Assembly (NCBI GenBank): GCA_041749275.1
Contig: JBGTBQ010000182.1
Span: forward strand, 1-38,850
Length of the DNA stretch: 38,850 nt
Origin: JBGTBQ01 sp041749275
GTDB lineage: Bacteria; Acidobacteriota; Blastocatellia; Pyrinomonadales; Pyrinomonadaceae
Direction of reading: 5' to 3'
The notes under the pieces are model-generated. The model was given only the letters and a program-made list of their open reading frames with translations, did no database searches and was not told where the DNA came from. Positions 16,781 through 25,143 of the stretch are shown in pieces. The position numbers and the translations under genes were made by a program. Position 1 is the first letter of the stretch; each line of letters opens with the position of its first letter.

Positions 16781-17126
16781 TGAACAAAGAAGGCTGATGG
16801 CTGGAGGCGCGCCGCCGCTTTGCAACGGAGCGGTTTCTTGCGGCGGCTCGGAGGGTGGTGCTACCATCCGAGTGAAAGTAAACCAATTACAGGTCGGGAC
16901 GCGGTTGAGAAAGTGCGAGTGTATTTGCAACGAAAGAGATTGCGCCGTCTCTACGGTATTGGAATCGTCTTCGCGCTTTTTCAAAGAAGCCTATTGCCGG
17001 AAGAAGCGATCAATGGCGTTGGACGGCGTGCCTGAGTTGTGACCGCTGGTCGTTACACGAAGAGTGGTACACACGAGAGTCGGATTAAGCAGTAATTAAA
17101 TTGAAGAGGATCAAGGTCGAACTGAT
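16781..17126. other. Gap upstream of DUF1844 without a recognisable gene
   Basis: No frame here shows conserved protein features or a convincing ribosome binding site; short open frames look random. It presumably holds the promoter of the DUF1844 gene, but no clear -35/-10 pair was found. Confidence 0.4.
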
Positions 17127-17714
17127 ATGAGCGACGAGAAACCAAATTTCAAAATCACGGACCGGCGTTTGTTCAACCCCGACGGCACGCCGCGCGACAT
17201 CGAACGCGAAGAGGAACCCGCCGCGGTTGACGCGAACGCCGACGCCGCGACCGGCGGCGACGAACAGCAAGCGGACGCCACGGAGATCGTGGATGCGGCG
17301 TATGTCGCGCGGGATAACTCGCCGACGAGCGCCGCCATGCCGCCGCCCGAACGCGGCGCTTCCGCCGCGGCATCTTCAGCCGCGCCCGGCCCGGCCTCCA
17401 CCGAGGCGGACGACCCGCAGGAGTTTTTGATGTTGGTCGAGTTCGTCGCCTCTTTCGCGGCGGACGCGCTCGGCATGGTCGAGCACCCCGGCGCGGGGCG
17501 CGGCGATGTCAACCTGCCGCTCGCCAAGCAGTGCATAGACATGCTCGCCACGCTTCAGCGCAAGACGCACGGCAACCTCTCCGCCGAAGAGCAGCACGTC
17601 TTCGATCTCATCCTCTCGCAACTGCGGATGCAGTACGTCCGCATGTCGAACGCGCCACAGGGGCAACCACCCCCACGCGGCTTCACCGGCAGCGACATCA
17701 CGGGGGGGAGATAG
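17127..17714 (+). CDS. DUF1844 domain protein
   Basis: Residues 1-95 of this 195-residue protein are acidic, Ala/Glu-rich and probably disordered. Residues about 97-180 form the helical DUF1844 domain (EFLMLVEFVASFAADALG; LPLAKQCIDMLATLQRKT; LSAEEQHVFDLILSQLRM). Function is unknown; the family is common in Acidobacteriota and related phyla. The start GACTGATATG has only a weak upstream GAGG. The TAG stop is followed after 2 bp by heptamer element F. Confidence 0.85.
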   Translation: MSDEKPNFKITDRRLFNPDGTPRDIEREEEPAAVDANADAATGGDEQQADATEIVDAAYVARDNSPTSAAMPPPERGASAAASSAAPGPASTEADDPQEFLMLVEFVASFAADALGMVEHPGAGRGDVNLPLAKQCIDMLATLQRKTHGNLSAEEQHVFDLILSQLRMQYVRMSNAPQGQPPPRGFTGSDITGGR

Positions 17715-17716
17715 CA

Positions 17717-17834
17717 CTCAGCATTCAGCGGTCGGCCATCAGCTTTTCCGATCTCCGCGACTCCACCGGCAAAGAGGAAAATCGCCGCCCGCGCAAGATA
17801 AAAAGCTGACCGCTGACCGCTGAATGCTGACCGC
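17717..17834. repeat. Heptamer inverted-array element F (GCTGACC units)
   Basis: The right arm (17801-17834) reads AAAAGCTGACC, GCTGACC, GCTGAAT, GCTGACC; the left arm (17717-17746) is its inverse. About 54 nt lie between the arms. The left arm starts 2 bp after the DUF1844 stop, and the right arm ends 6 bp before the next ATG, with no Shine-Dalgarno. Confidence 0.85.
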
Positions 17835-17840
17835 TTCTTT

Positions 17841-18605
17841 ATGAAATTCACTTTACTCGGCACGGGCACTTCGACGGGCGTGCCGTCTATCGGGTGCGAG
17901 TGTGAGACGTGCACGTCGGACGATCCGCGCGACAAGCGGCTGCGCGTCTCCGTGCTCGTCGAGCACGACGGGCGGACGGTGCTCGTTGACACCTCTTCGG
18001 ACTTTCGCCAGCAAGCCCTTCGTCAAGGTCTCAAACGCCTCGACGCCGTGCTCATCACGCACTGCCACGCCGACCACATCTTCGGACTCGACGACATCCG
18101 CCCGCTCAACTTTCGTTACGGCGCGCTGGGCGTCTACGCCAACGAGCGCGCGTGGCGCGACATCCGGCGCATCTTCCAGTACGTCTTCGAGCCGTCGCAC
18201 TTCGGCGGCGGTCTGCCGCAGGTCAACCCGCACACCGTCGAGCACGGCGCGGCCTTCTGCTTCGGCCCGCGCTTTCGCGTCACGCCCGTCGAAGTCATCC
18301 ACGGCAGGCTCCCCGTCGTCGCGTATCGCTTCAACGACTTCGCTTACCTGACCGACCTCAGCGAGATACCGCCCGCGTCGGTCGAGTTGCTGAGGGATTT
18401 GGATGTGCTCGTGCTCGACTGTCTGCGGATCACGCCTCACCCGACGCATCTCTGGCTCGAACGCGCGCTCGAATACGTCGCGGAGTTGCGCCCGCGCCGG
18501 ACTTTCTTCACACACCTCGCGCATGACATCAAGCACGCGCGCGACTCCGCCCTGTTGCCCGAAGGCGTCGCGTTCGGATATGACGGACTGGAAATAGAAG
18601 GATGA
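17841..18605 (+). CDS. MBL-fold phosphodiesterase, PhnP-like
   Basis: The 254-residue protein begins with LLGTGTSTGVPSIGCECETC, typical of PhnP-like metallo-beta-lactamase-fold phosphodiesterases, including the extra cysteines that bind a structural zinc. The dinuclear site motif HCHADH spans 74-79. Later ligand segments include DLSEIPP and HLAHDIKH. In E. coli PhnP opens a cyclic ribose phosphate in phosphonate use, but no C-P lyase genes are present, so a more general cyclic phosphodiester hydrolase is likely. The ATG follows element F directly. The last two codons and stop (GAA GGA TGA) are the beginning of heptamer element C. Confidence 0.88.
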   Translation: MKFTLLGTGTSTGVPSIGCECETCTSDDPRDKRLRVSVLVEHDGRTVLVDTSSDFRQQALRQGLKRLDAVLITHCHADHIFGLDDIRPLNFRYGALGVYANERAWRDIRRIFQYVFEPSHFGGGLPQVNPHTVEHGAAFCFGPRFRVTPVEVIHGRLPVVAYRFNDFAYLTDLSEIPPASVELLRDLDVLVLDCLRITPHPTHLWLERALEYVAELRPRRTFFTHLAHDIKHARDSALLPEGVAFGYDGLEIEG

Positions 18606-18688
18606 AGGATGAAGGATGAAGGATGAAAGTCGAAAATTGACATTGCGTGGTTTCTTCTTCATCCCTCATCCTTCATCCTTCATCCCTT
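18597..18688. repeat. Heptamer inverted-array element C (GGATGAA units)
   Basis: The left arm (18597-18630) has four GGATGAA units; the right arm (18652-18688) has the matching TTCATCC units. The MBL gene's stop codon (18603-18605) lies in the first unit, and the ribF ATG is 8 bp after the right arm. Confidence 0.88.
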
Positions 18689-18695
18689 AGCCTAT

Positions 18696-19649
18696 ATGCG
18701 TCTATTTCATGGATACGAGAATGCCGAAATCGCGCGCCCGACCGTCGTCACGCTGGGCGTTTTCGACGGGCTGCATCTGGGGCATCAACTCGTGATGCAA
18801 ACGGTCGTCGAACGTGCGCGCGAAGTCGGCGCGGCGCCGACCGTCATCACCTTCGACCCGCACCCGCGCGCCGTGCTGCACCCCGCGTCGGCGCCGCCGC
18901 TCTTGCAGACCTTCGACCAGAAGATCGAGGCGTTCAGCGTGCTCGGCATCGAGCAGACAATCGTCATCCGCTTTACGCGCCAGTTCGCCGAGGTGCGCGC
19001 CGAAGAGTTTTTGCGCGACGTGCTCGACGAGCGCCTGCACGCGCGCGAGGTTTATCTGGGGCGCGGCTTCGCCTTCGGTCACGGGCGCGAGGGCAATATC
19101 GAGCTGCTCAGAAAGGTGAGCGGCGAGTTGGGTTTTCACGCCGATGAAGTGCCGGAGGTGCGTCTGCGCGGACAGCGCATCAGTTCGAGCCGCATTCGCG
19201 CGCTGCTCTCCGAAGGGCGTGTGAATCTGGCGCGGCGGATGCTGGGCCGCCCCTACGGCGTCGAGGGTCGCGTCGTGCATGGAGCATCGCGCGGTCACAC
19301 GCTCGGCTTCCCGACGGCGAATCTCCACCCGCAAAACCGTGTCATCCCGCGCGCGGGCGTCTACGTCACGGCGACGCTCATCGAGGGCGACTGGCGGCGC
19401 AGCGTGACGAACGTCGGCGTCCGGCCCACCTTCGAGAATGACTCCGAACCTTCGGTTGAGACCTTCGTAATCAACTGGGAGGGCGATCTGTACGGCGACG
19501 TGGTGCGCGTCCGCTTTCTCCACCGCCTGCGCGACGAAAGGCGGTTCGGGTCGGTGGATGAATTGAGAAGGCAAATTGCCACCGACACCCGGCGCGCGGA
19601 GAGATATTTTGAAAGTCGGTGCATACGCCGCTCGCTGGCGGTCATCTAA
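18696..19649 (+). CDS. ribF: Bifunctional riboflavin kinase / FAD synthetase
   Basis: This 317-residue protein makes FMN from riboflavin and FAD from FMN. The N-terminal nucleotidyltransferase domain (about 15-180) has GVFDGLHLGHQ (HLGH at 27-30), GRGFAFGHGREGN and ISSSRIR. The C-terminal flavokinase domain (about 185-310) has VVHGASRGHTLGFPTANL and GVYVTA, with a late NVGVRPTF and VETFVINWEGDLYG. Length and layout match bacterial RibF. No Shine-Dalgarno is visible; the right arm of element C lies 8 bp before the ATG. It forms a tandem with the MBL-fold gene, with element C between. A small heptamer array (J) follows the stop. Confidence 0.95.
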   Translation: MRLFHGYENAEIARPTVVTLGVFDGLHLGHQLVMQTVVERAREVGAAPTVITFDPHPRAVLHPASAPPLLQTFDQKIEAFSVLGIEQTIVIRFTRQFAEVRAEEFLRDVLDERLHAREVYLGRGFAFGHGREGNIELLRKVSGELGFHADEVPEVRLRGQRISSSRIRALLSEGRVNLARRMLGRPYGVEGRVVHGASRGHTLGFPTANLHPQNRVIPRAGVYVTATLIEGDWRRSVTNVGVRPTFENDSEPSVETFVINWEGDLYGDVVRVRFLHRLRDERRFGSVDELRRQIATDTRRAERYFESRCIRRSLAVI

Positions 19650-19655
19650 AACGGT

Positions 19656-19730
19656 GGTTCAAAGTTCAAGGTTCAAAGTCAACGCTCGGCGAGCTGCCTT
19701 TGAGCTGGGATGATTCGCTTTTGACTTTAT
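19656..19730. repeat. Heptamer element J (GTTCAAA/GGTTCAA units)
   Basis: GGTTCAA, AGTTCAA, GGTTCAA, AGTCAAC are in 7-bp register at 19656-19683, starting 6 bp after the ribF stop. A short inverse (CTTTTGACTTTA) appears near 19719. Confidence 0.65.
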
Positions 19731-19734
19731 ACAT

Positions 19735-19811
19735 CGTTTAGAGGCGGGCAATGCCCGCCGTTTCAGTTTACGTCGAAACTTGAGACGACGGGCATTGCCC
19801 GCCTCTAAACG
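19735..19811. repeat. Palindromic element with GGCGGGCATTGCCCGCC arms (copy 2)
   Basis: The copy begins CGTTTAGAGGCGGGCAATGC at 19735 and ends with the inverse at 19811. Inside are GAAACTTGAGACG and its partial inverse CGTTTCAG. Arms match copy 1 at 16598-16662 but the central loop differs. Confidence 0.78.
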
Positions 19812-19864
19812 GTAGTTAAATTGATACAGGATTGCGAAATCTTACAGGTAATATTTCAGACAGC

Positions 19865-21664
19865 ATGGCTTTTATCGAACAGGAAGAGTTGACTGAATCG
19901 TCTACGGAGAGCGCCGCGCGGCCAAACGGCCACGGTGCGAACGGTAACGGACACGTGAAGCCTTCGACGGCGCTCGTAAAATCCGGCAACGGGCACTCCG
20001 CCGGGGCGAAAAACGGGAACGGCCACACGCGCGCGCTTTCTCCAAAGTCGGACGCGGCCCGCTCCGCCGCCCCACGGGAGACGCCCGCGGAAGCGTTGGG
20101 AGAGGTTGCGGCGGGAGGCTTCGCCGGATGGTGGCGCACGTTTCAGGTCGTGCGCGTGCTCGGCACGATGTCGCTCTATCTTTTCCTGAACGACTACGAC
20201 GTGCGCGCGAAGTTCAACCGGAAGATGGCCGACCGCAAGCTCGAAGAGGCGCGCGCCGCCGGCGCTAAAGAGTTCGCGCGCGCGCGTCGCCGCGATTTGC
20301 TCCGGCGCGCGCTCGACCGCTTGATCCGACTCGTCCGCCGCTTCGTCTTTCGCGGCGTGGAAGGCTCGGCGGGCAAGGAGGCGCAACTTGCGAAGCAGGC
20401 AGTCTGGCTCAAAGAGCATTTGATCGTGCTCGGCCCCACCTTCATCAAGATCGGTCAGGCGCTGGGCACGCGCGCCGACCTGCTGCCGCTCGCCTATATC
20501 AAGGAACTCACGCTCTTGCAGGATCAGGTGCCGGCCTTCCCCACGGCGGAAGCTTACGCACGCATCGAGACCGACCTCGGTCGCACGTTGCAGGAAGCCT
20601 TCGCCGAGATTGACGCCGAACCGATTGCCTCCGCCTCGCTCGGTCAGGTCTATCGCGCACGCCTGCACACCGGCGAAGAGGTCGCCATCAAGGTGCAGCG
20701 CCCCAACTTGCGCGAGACGGTCGCGCTCGACATCGCCGTGCTCGCGCGTCTTACGCAATTTCTGACACGCTTTCCGGCGGTGAACCGCAACGCCGACTGG
20801 CAAGGGATGCTGAAGGAGTTCCGCGAGACGATCTCGGAGGAGATGGACTACGCGCTCGAAGGCCGCCACGCCGACCGTTTCCGCCACAACTTCCGCGAGT
20901 GGCGCGCGGTGCGCGTTCCGCACATCTACTGGACGCACACCACCTCGCGCGTGCTCACGATGGAGTTTATCCGCGGCACGAAGGTGACGGACATCGAAAA
21001 CTTACGCGCGCGCCGCATCTCGCCCCTCAAGGTCAACCGGCTGCTCGTGCGCGCCTATCTCAAACAGCTTCTCGAAGACGGCTTCTTTCACGCCGACCCG
21101 CACCCCGGCAACCTCGTCGTGATGGACACGGGCCACCTCGCCTTCTACGACTTCGGCATGACGGGCCGCATCACACCCGAACTTCAGTCGCGGATGATTG
21201 ACGCCTTCTTCCACGTCGTCAGCAAAGACACCGAAGGGCTGGCGCAGGATTTAATCAACCTCAACTTTCTCAAACCCGGCGTTGATCCTGAGTTGGTGCG
21301 CCCCGTCGTCGAGGGCCTCTTCAGCCACTATCTCAATCTCAAGCTCGGCGAGATTAACTTCAAAGAGTTGACCTATGATCTGGCCGACGTGATGTACGAA
21401 TACCCGTTCCGTCTGCCGTCGAATTTCACCTACATCATCCGCGCGCTGATGACGCTCGAAGGCATCGGCATCGTCACCGACCCCGGCTTCAACTTCTTCG
21501 ACACGGCGAAGCCCTACGCCAAAGAGTTCATGCTCCGGCGCGAAGGCAAACAGTTCCGCCGCCTGCTGCTCGACAAAATCACGGGCCGCGAAGAGGGAAA
21601 GATTAACTGGGGCAAGATGTGGAAGCTGGCGAAGATGGCGGCGAAGATGTATATGGAAAAGTGA
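19865..21664 (+). CDS. UbiB/ABC1-type atypical kinase family protein
   Basis: The 599-residue protein has ABC1/UbiB hallmarks: KIGQALGTRADLLP (the KxGQ motif, which also controls nucleotide use), SASLGQVYRA replacing a P-loop, VAIKVQRP with the conserved Lys, TMEFIRGTKV, HADPHPGNLVV and YDFGMTGRI. These proteins act in quinone and other isoprenoid-lipid metabolism. The N-terminal 100 residues hold repeated GNGH motifs (27-30, 41-44, 51-54), which is unusual. The two C-terminal transmembrane helices of E. coli UbiB are not apparent; the protein ends KMAAKMYMEK. ATG at 19865 is preferred to a TTG at 19832; no clear ribosome binding site. Confidence 0.88.
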   Translation: MAFIEQEELTESSTESAARPNGHGANGNGHVKPSTALVKSGNGHSAGAKNGNGHTRALSPKSDAARSAAPRETPAEALGEVAAGGFAGWWRTFQVVRVLGTMSLYLFLNDYDVRAKFNRKMADRKLEEARAAGAKEFARARRRDLLRRALDRLIRLVRRFVFRGVEGSAGKEAQLAKQAVWLKEHLIVLGPTFIKIGQALGTRADLLPLAYIKELTLLQDQVPAFPTAEAYARIETDLGRTLQEAFAEIDAEPIASASLGQVYRARLHTGEEVAIKVQRPNLRETVALDIAVLARLTQFLTRFPAVNRNADWQGMLKEFRETISEEMDYALEGRHADRFRHNFREWRAVRVPHIYWTHTTSRVLTMEFIRGTKVTDIENLRARRISPLKVNRLLVRAYLKQLLEDGFFHADPHPGNLVVMDTGHLAFYDFGMTGRITPELQSRMIDAFFHVVSKDTEGLAQDLINLNFLKPGVDPELVRPVVEGLFSHYLNLKLGEINFKELTYDLADVMYEYPFRLPSNFTYIIRALMTLEGIGIVTDPGFNFFDTAKPYAKEFMLRREGKQFRRLLLDKITGREEGKINWGKMWKLAKMAAKMYMEK

Positions 21665-21829
21665 TTCCGCGACGAAAAATTTTAGCAGGCCGCACGGTAC
21701 GTGCTTAAGTGGACGCTGGTCGTCTGGCATCTCATCGGGTTGCCGACGGGGCCGGGGGCGGATGTTCAATACACGGCAGCGCCGACGCCTTGAAAGGCAG
21801 CGGGGGCAGGCACTAAGGATTTGCTCAAA

Positions 21830-22122
21830 GTTAGCTCCGTAGGAGCGGAATGTTTATAGCACAACGCGTCAAAAAAATTCCCCAAGCTCCGGAGGAGCGA
21901 AATGTCAGAAATATTTCGCTCCTCCGGAGCTACAAAAAAAAGAGAATGGCGCATACTATACCAAGAAGTGGAGGTGTGGTCAGAACCGCCTGCGGTAGCG
22001 GGCGGGTGCTGGCCGCGCAAGCACCCGCCCGCTACCGCAGGCGGTTCTGACCTGCCCGCGCCGTCTAGTCGGTATCTTGGTGTGCGTGGCATATACAAAC
22101 ATTCCGCTCCTATCGGAGCTTT
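21830..22122. repeat. Nested palindrome cluster
   Basis: The outer arms are GTTAGCTCCGTAGGAGCGGA (21830) and, on the other strand, AAAGCTCCGATAGGAGCGGA (near 22100-22120). Inside is a perfect hairpin AGCTCCGGAGGAGCGAAAT / ATTTCGCTCCTCCGGAGCT (about 21884-21931). Further inside is the 32-bp hairpin at 21978-22052. The order suggests elements inserted into one another. The rest of the 540-bp gap between the UbiB and radical SAM genes holds no recognisable gene. Confidence 0.7.
21978..22052. repeat. Perfect 32-bp hairpin element, copy 1
   Basis: GGTCAGAACCGCCTGCGGTA continues to a 32-nt arm, an 11-nt loop (TGGCCGCGCAA) and an exact complementary arm at 22021-22052. Copy 2 at 27291-27364 is the reverse complement, loop included. 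The right flank up to about 22096 is also shared with copy 2, so the mobile unit is longer than the hairpin. Confidence 0.88.
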
Positions 22123-22149
22123 GAGCACCGCGTCTCAGAACAGAAGAAC

Positions 22150-22182
22150 GAAGAGGCTTGAGACGTGCAATCTCAAGCCTCT
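22150..22182 (-). terminator. Rho-independent-type terminator of the radical SAM gene
   Basis: On the minus strand the hairpin AGAGGCTTGAGA (7-nt loop) TCTCAAGCCTCT follows the radical SAM stop and leads into TTCGTTCTTCTG. The 12-bp stem is perfect. Between stop and hairpin lies a single-arm heptamer run, GCAGGCA GTAGGCA GTAAAAG. Confidence 0.65.
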
Positions 22183-22208
22183 CTCTTTTACTGCCTACTG
22201 CCTGCTTT

Positions 22209-24062
22209 TCAAACCACCGCTAAGGGGAGGCTACGCGACACTCTGCCGTTGGGCGGCGGTGTGAAGTCCGCCGGCAGGTCGCCGTTGTCGGCGCGGAAGT
22301 GCTGCCAGTCTTTCGGTTTGAGCGTGGCGATGAGTTCGGCGCGCGTCTTCGTCTTGACGGGCTGGCCCGGATAAATCTTGCCCATCCGCGCGAGCGTTTT
22401 CTCGGAGAGCGCGCCGGAGAACATCCAGAGCGGCCACGTGAAGTTCGGCCCGTTCAGGCGGCGCAGCTTGTAGAGCCACATCGCTATCGAGCCGACGCGC
22501 CACGCCGTCGGCCCCCACCAACTGTACTGGCCGGGCCGGAGATTCATCTTCCAGCACTTCATCATCAATTGCCATTGCAGCGGCGTGAGCTGCTTGGTCT
22601 GCGTGACGCCCTTCTCCTTCTCCATGCGCGTGTCGTGCAGGGGCGTAAAGATCGAAGGGATAAGGAAGGCGAACAGGCCGCGCCTCTCCATCTCGTAGAT
22701 GAGGTCAATCGTCCGCATCACATCCTCGTCCGTCTCGCCGGGGTTGCCGACGATCAGCGTCATCGCCGGGAACCAGTTGTTCTCGTTCAGCACGCGCAAA
22801 CCTTCGAGCACCACGCTCGGCCAGTCCTCGACGTGGAACGGCACGCCCTTCGACGACATGATCTGCTTCGCCATCCTGATGGAGCCGGTCTCCAGTCCGA
22901 TCAACGGCGCGAGCGCCTTCTTTTCGGGGTGGCTGCTTAAGTAAGGAAAGTGAATCGGGCTTTTCGGCAGCAGCATCTCCGACAGCTCTTTGATGAGTAT
23001 CGGATCAACGACCGCCGGGGCGATGGTGCAGTGCGACAGCACGTGCTGCTCGACGCCGGGCGTGTTGACGATCTCGCCGTAGAGGTCTAAGAGCGCCTCG
23101 CGGTTTGGATAGTAGAAGGGCGTCTCGGTGTGCACCTGCCCCCAGATGAACATGTCTTCGGTGGCGAGCGAAATCTGCTTGTTGCCCTCGCGGATGTTGG
23201 CGCGCACGGCCCCCATGATCCTGTCTTTCGGCAGGTCAATCTGCGGGTTCAAATCGGGCACGCAGAACTTGCAGCGCCGTCCGCACCCCGTCGTCATCTC
23301 GACGACGCCGAAGGTCGTGCGCGAGTCGGGGAAGAGAATCTCTTTCGGGTCGTTCGGGTGCTTGACCTCGATGGTGCGCGGCAACTCTTCACCGGCGACG
23401 GCCTTGCGGAACAACTCCATCGTCTCGGCGGACTCGCTGCGCCCTTCGACCACACAGTCCACGCTCAGTTCGTCGAACGTGTCGGTCTGAATAATCTGCC
23501 AGCCGCCGGAGCCGCCGACGATGACCTTGAAACTATCGCGATAGGGATTCGCTTTGATACTGGCGAACAGCTCGCGCGAGTAGTGCGAGTTGATCGGCAT
23601 CCGCGACGAGCCGAAGATCGAGGTGTAGACGCCCGCGGCGAAGGTGACGCCGAGCGGGTTGTGCGTCGAGACGGCGACGACGCGCGTGCGCGGGCCGACG
23701 AACTTGGCGAGGTCTTCGGGGTAGCAGGCGACGATGTCGCCGCGGTCGTAGGCGCGCTGCAAGGACTTCTCGACCAGGCGGACGCCCGCCGGCATATAGC
23801 GCGCCGAGCCGTCCGGGTAGTGCTCGACCTCGCGCCACTTCGGATACTTGCGGTTGATGACGCCCTCCATCCAAATCGGCAACGAAGCCATCGCCATCTG
23901 GATGAAATAGCCGGCGTGGTCAATCGCCTCGGTGAGCGGCGCGGTTAGGACGATCAGCTTGCCGCCGTCGGCGGGCGCTGTCGTTGCACCCGCCGCGCCG
24001 GCAATCGTGTCGGCCTCTGCTGTTTTCGGTTTTCCGTTGCGGGGGAATGTTCCAGCGGTCAT
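22209..24062 (-). CDS. Radical SAM protein with B12-binding-like N-terminal domain
   Basis: The 617-residue protein carries the radical SAM cluster motif CGRRCKFC (Cx3Cx2C) near residue 262, then GLETGSIRMAKQ and NPGETDEDV typical of the barrel. The preceding 250 residues resemble the cobalamin-binding-like domain of class B enzymes, but no DxHxxG cobalt ligand motif was seen, so cobalamin binding is unproven. A Trp-rich C-terminal region follows (about 525-570, SWWGPTAWRVGSIAMWLYKL). Substrate is not known. ATG at 24062 is preferred because GGAG lies 9 nt upstream; a TTG at 24116 would add 18 residues. It is monocistronic with a clear terminator. Confidence 0.85.
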   Translation of the reverse strand: MTAGTFPRNGKPKTAEADTIAGAAGATTAPADGGKLIVLTAPLTEAIDHAGYFIQMAMASLPIWMEGVINRKYPKWREVEHYPDGSARYMPAGVRLVEKSLQRAYDRGDIVACYPEDLAKFVGPRTRVVAVSTHNPLGVTFAAGVYTSIFGSSRMPINSHYSRELFASIKANPYRDSFKVIVGGSGGWQIIQTDTFDELSVDCVVEGRSESAETMELFRKAVAGEELPRTIEVKHPNDPKEILFPDSRTTFGVVEMTTGCGRRCKFCVPDLNPQIDLPKDRIMGAVRANIREGNKQISLATEDMFIWGQVHTETPFYYPNREALLDLYGEIVNTPGVEQHVLSHCTIAPAVVDPILIKELSEMLLPKSPIHFPYLSSHPEKKALAPLIGLETGSIRMAKQIMSSKGVPFHVEDWPSVVLEGLRVLNENNWFPAMTLIVGNPGETDEDVMRTIDLIYEMERRGLFAFLIPSIFTPLHDTRMEKEKGVTQTKQLTPLQWQLMMKCWKMNLRPGQYSWWGPTAWRVGSIAMWLYKLRRLNGPNFTWPLWMFSGALSEKTLARMGKIYPGQPVKTKTRAELIATLKPKDWQHFRADNGDLPADFTPPPNGRVSRSLPLAVV

Positions 24063-24348
24063 TGCTCGCGTCTCCACAGGGTTTGCGCCGCGTCGGCGGC
24101 GGAAAGGGGGTTTCAACTTGAGGCCGCCGCCGAGCGGTGACGGCCCCTTAGCCTGAATCGTTAATCGGGATAAGCTTGCCGGCGTTACTTAAAAGTGCTT
24201 ACCGTTTCAATAAATTAGAGCAGCCAATGAGTTGGCAAAATTATGCTTTCCGGAAACTGAAGTCAAGGACATAGTGTGCGGAACCACGCGAATCTCACAT
24301 GAATTCGGCGCAAGTGGCAGAGCCGCACCCACTGACTCCGAACTCGGT

Positions 24349-25143
24349 TTAATCATCGTCAACCGGTTGGGGGACGAAGCGGTAGCCGACGCCGCGGACG
24401 GTGAGCAGGTGCCGGGGCCGCGACGGCTCGTCCTCGATATACTTCCGCAGCCGCACGATGAAGTTGTCTATGGCGCGCGTGTCGGTCTCTTCGCTGAGGT
24501 TCCACACGTCTTCAAGAATGCCCCGGCGCGAGACGGCGCGGCCCGCATGGCGGACGAGATAGCGCAACAGATCGGCTTCCATCAACGTCAGCCGGATGCT
24601 GCGCCCCTTCGCGCGCAACGCCAACGCGCCAAAGTCAATTGTCTTCCCATCGAAGTTGTAAACGTCGTCTCCCGCCGCGTCCACGGCAGCGACTGGTTTC
24701 GCGCGCTCCGTGTCCGGCGCTGGCGCGCCTCCTTCAGCGGCGACGGCGTTTTCCTGATCGCGCGTGAACCACTCGCGGCGGCGGAGCAGTCCGCGCAGAC
24801 GCGCCGTCAGGATCGCTAGTTCAAACGGCTTCGGCAGATAGTCGTCCGCGCCCGACTCGAAGCCGCGCAGCACGTCTTCGGGTCGCCCGCGCGCCGTCAG
24901 CATCAACACGGGGACGAACTGCCCCGCGCGCCGGAGCGCGGCGGCAACCTCGAAGCCATCCACGCCGGGGAGCATCACGTCGAGCACCACCGCGTCGTAA
25001 GTCGGCGGAGCGCCGAGCAGAAGCTCCAGCGCCCGCTCGCCATCGGCGACCGTCTCCACCCGGTAGCCCTCTGCTTCGAGATTGAAGCGCAGGCCGTCGG
25101 CGAGGTGTTTCTCGTCTTCGACAATCAGCACCGCCGCGCTCAT
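24349..25143 (-). CDS. OmpR/PhoB-family response regulator
   Basis: This 264-residue protein has a receiver domain (1-120: VEDEKHLADGL, phospho-acceptor D55 in VLDVMLPGVDG, T/S in MLTARG, K in YLPKPFE). A longer than usual linker (about 125-170, with AEGGAPAPDTERAKP) leads to a winged-helix DNA-binding domain (about 165-260: LTLMEADLLRYLVRHAGRAV, VRLRKYIEDEPSRPRHLLTV, YRFVP). Its ATG overlaps the kinase stop (ATGA), so they are one operon and a cognate pair. Target promoters are unknown. Confidence 0.94.
   Translation of the reverse strand: MSAAVLIVEDEKHLADGLRFNLEAEGYRVETVADGERALELLLGAPPTYDAVVLDVMLPGVDGFEVAAALRRAGQFVPVLMLTARGRPEDVLRGFESGADDYLPKPFELAILTARLRGLLRRREWFTRDQENAVAAEGGAPAPDTERAKPVAAVDAAGDDVYNFDGKTIDFGALALRAKGRSIRLTLMEADLLRYLVRHAGRAVSRRGILEDVWNLSEETDTRAIDNFIVRLRKYIEDEPSRPRHLLTVRGVGYRFVPQPVDDD

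Noticed and set aside
16797..17042. Small gene between the esterase and DUF1844
   Set aside because: No ribosome binding site, no conserved features, and a cysteine/serine-rich random-looking product.
18597..18688. CRISPR-like array
   Set aside because: Units are 7 bp without spacers and the second arm is inverted, so it is not CRISPR.
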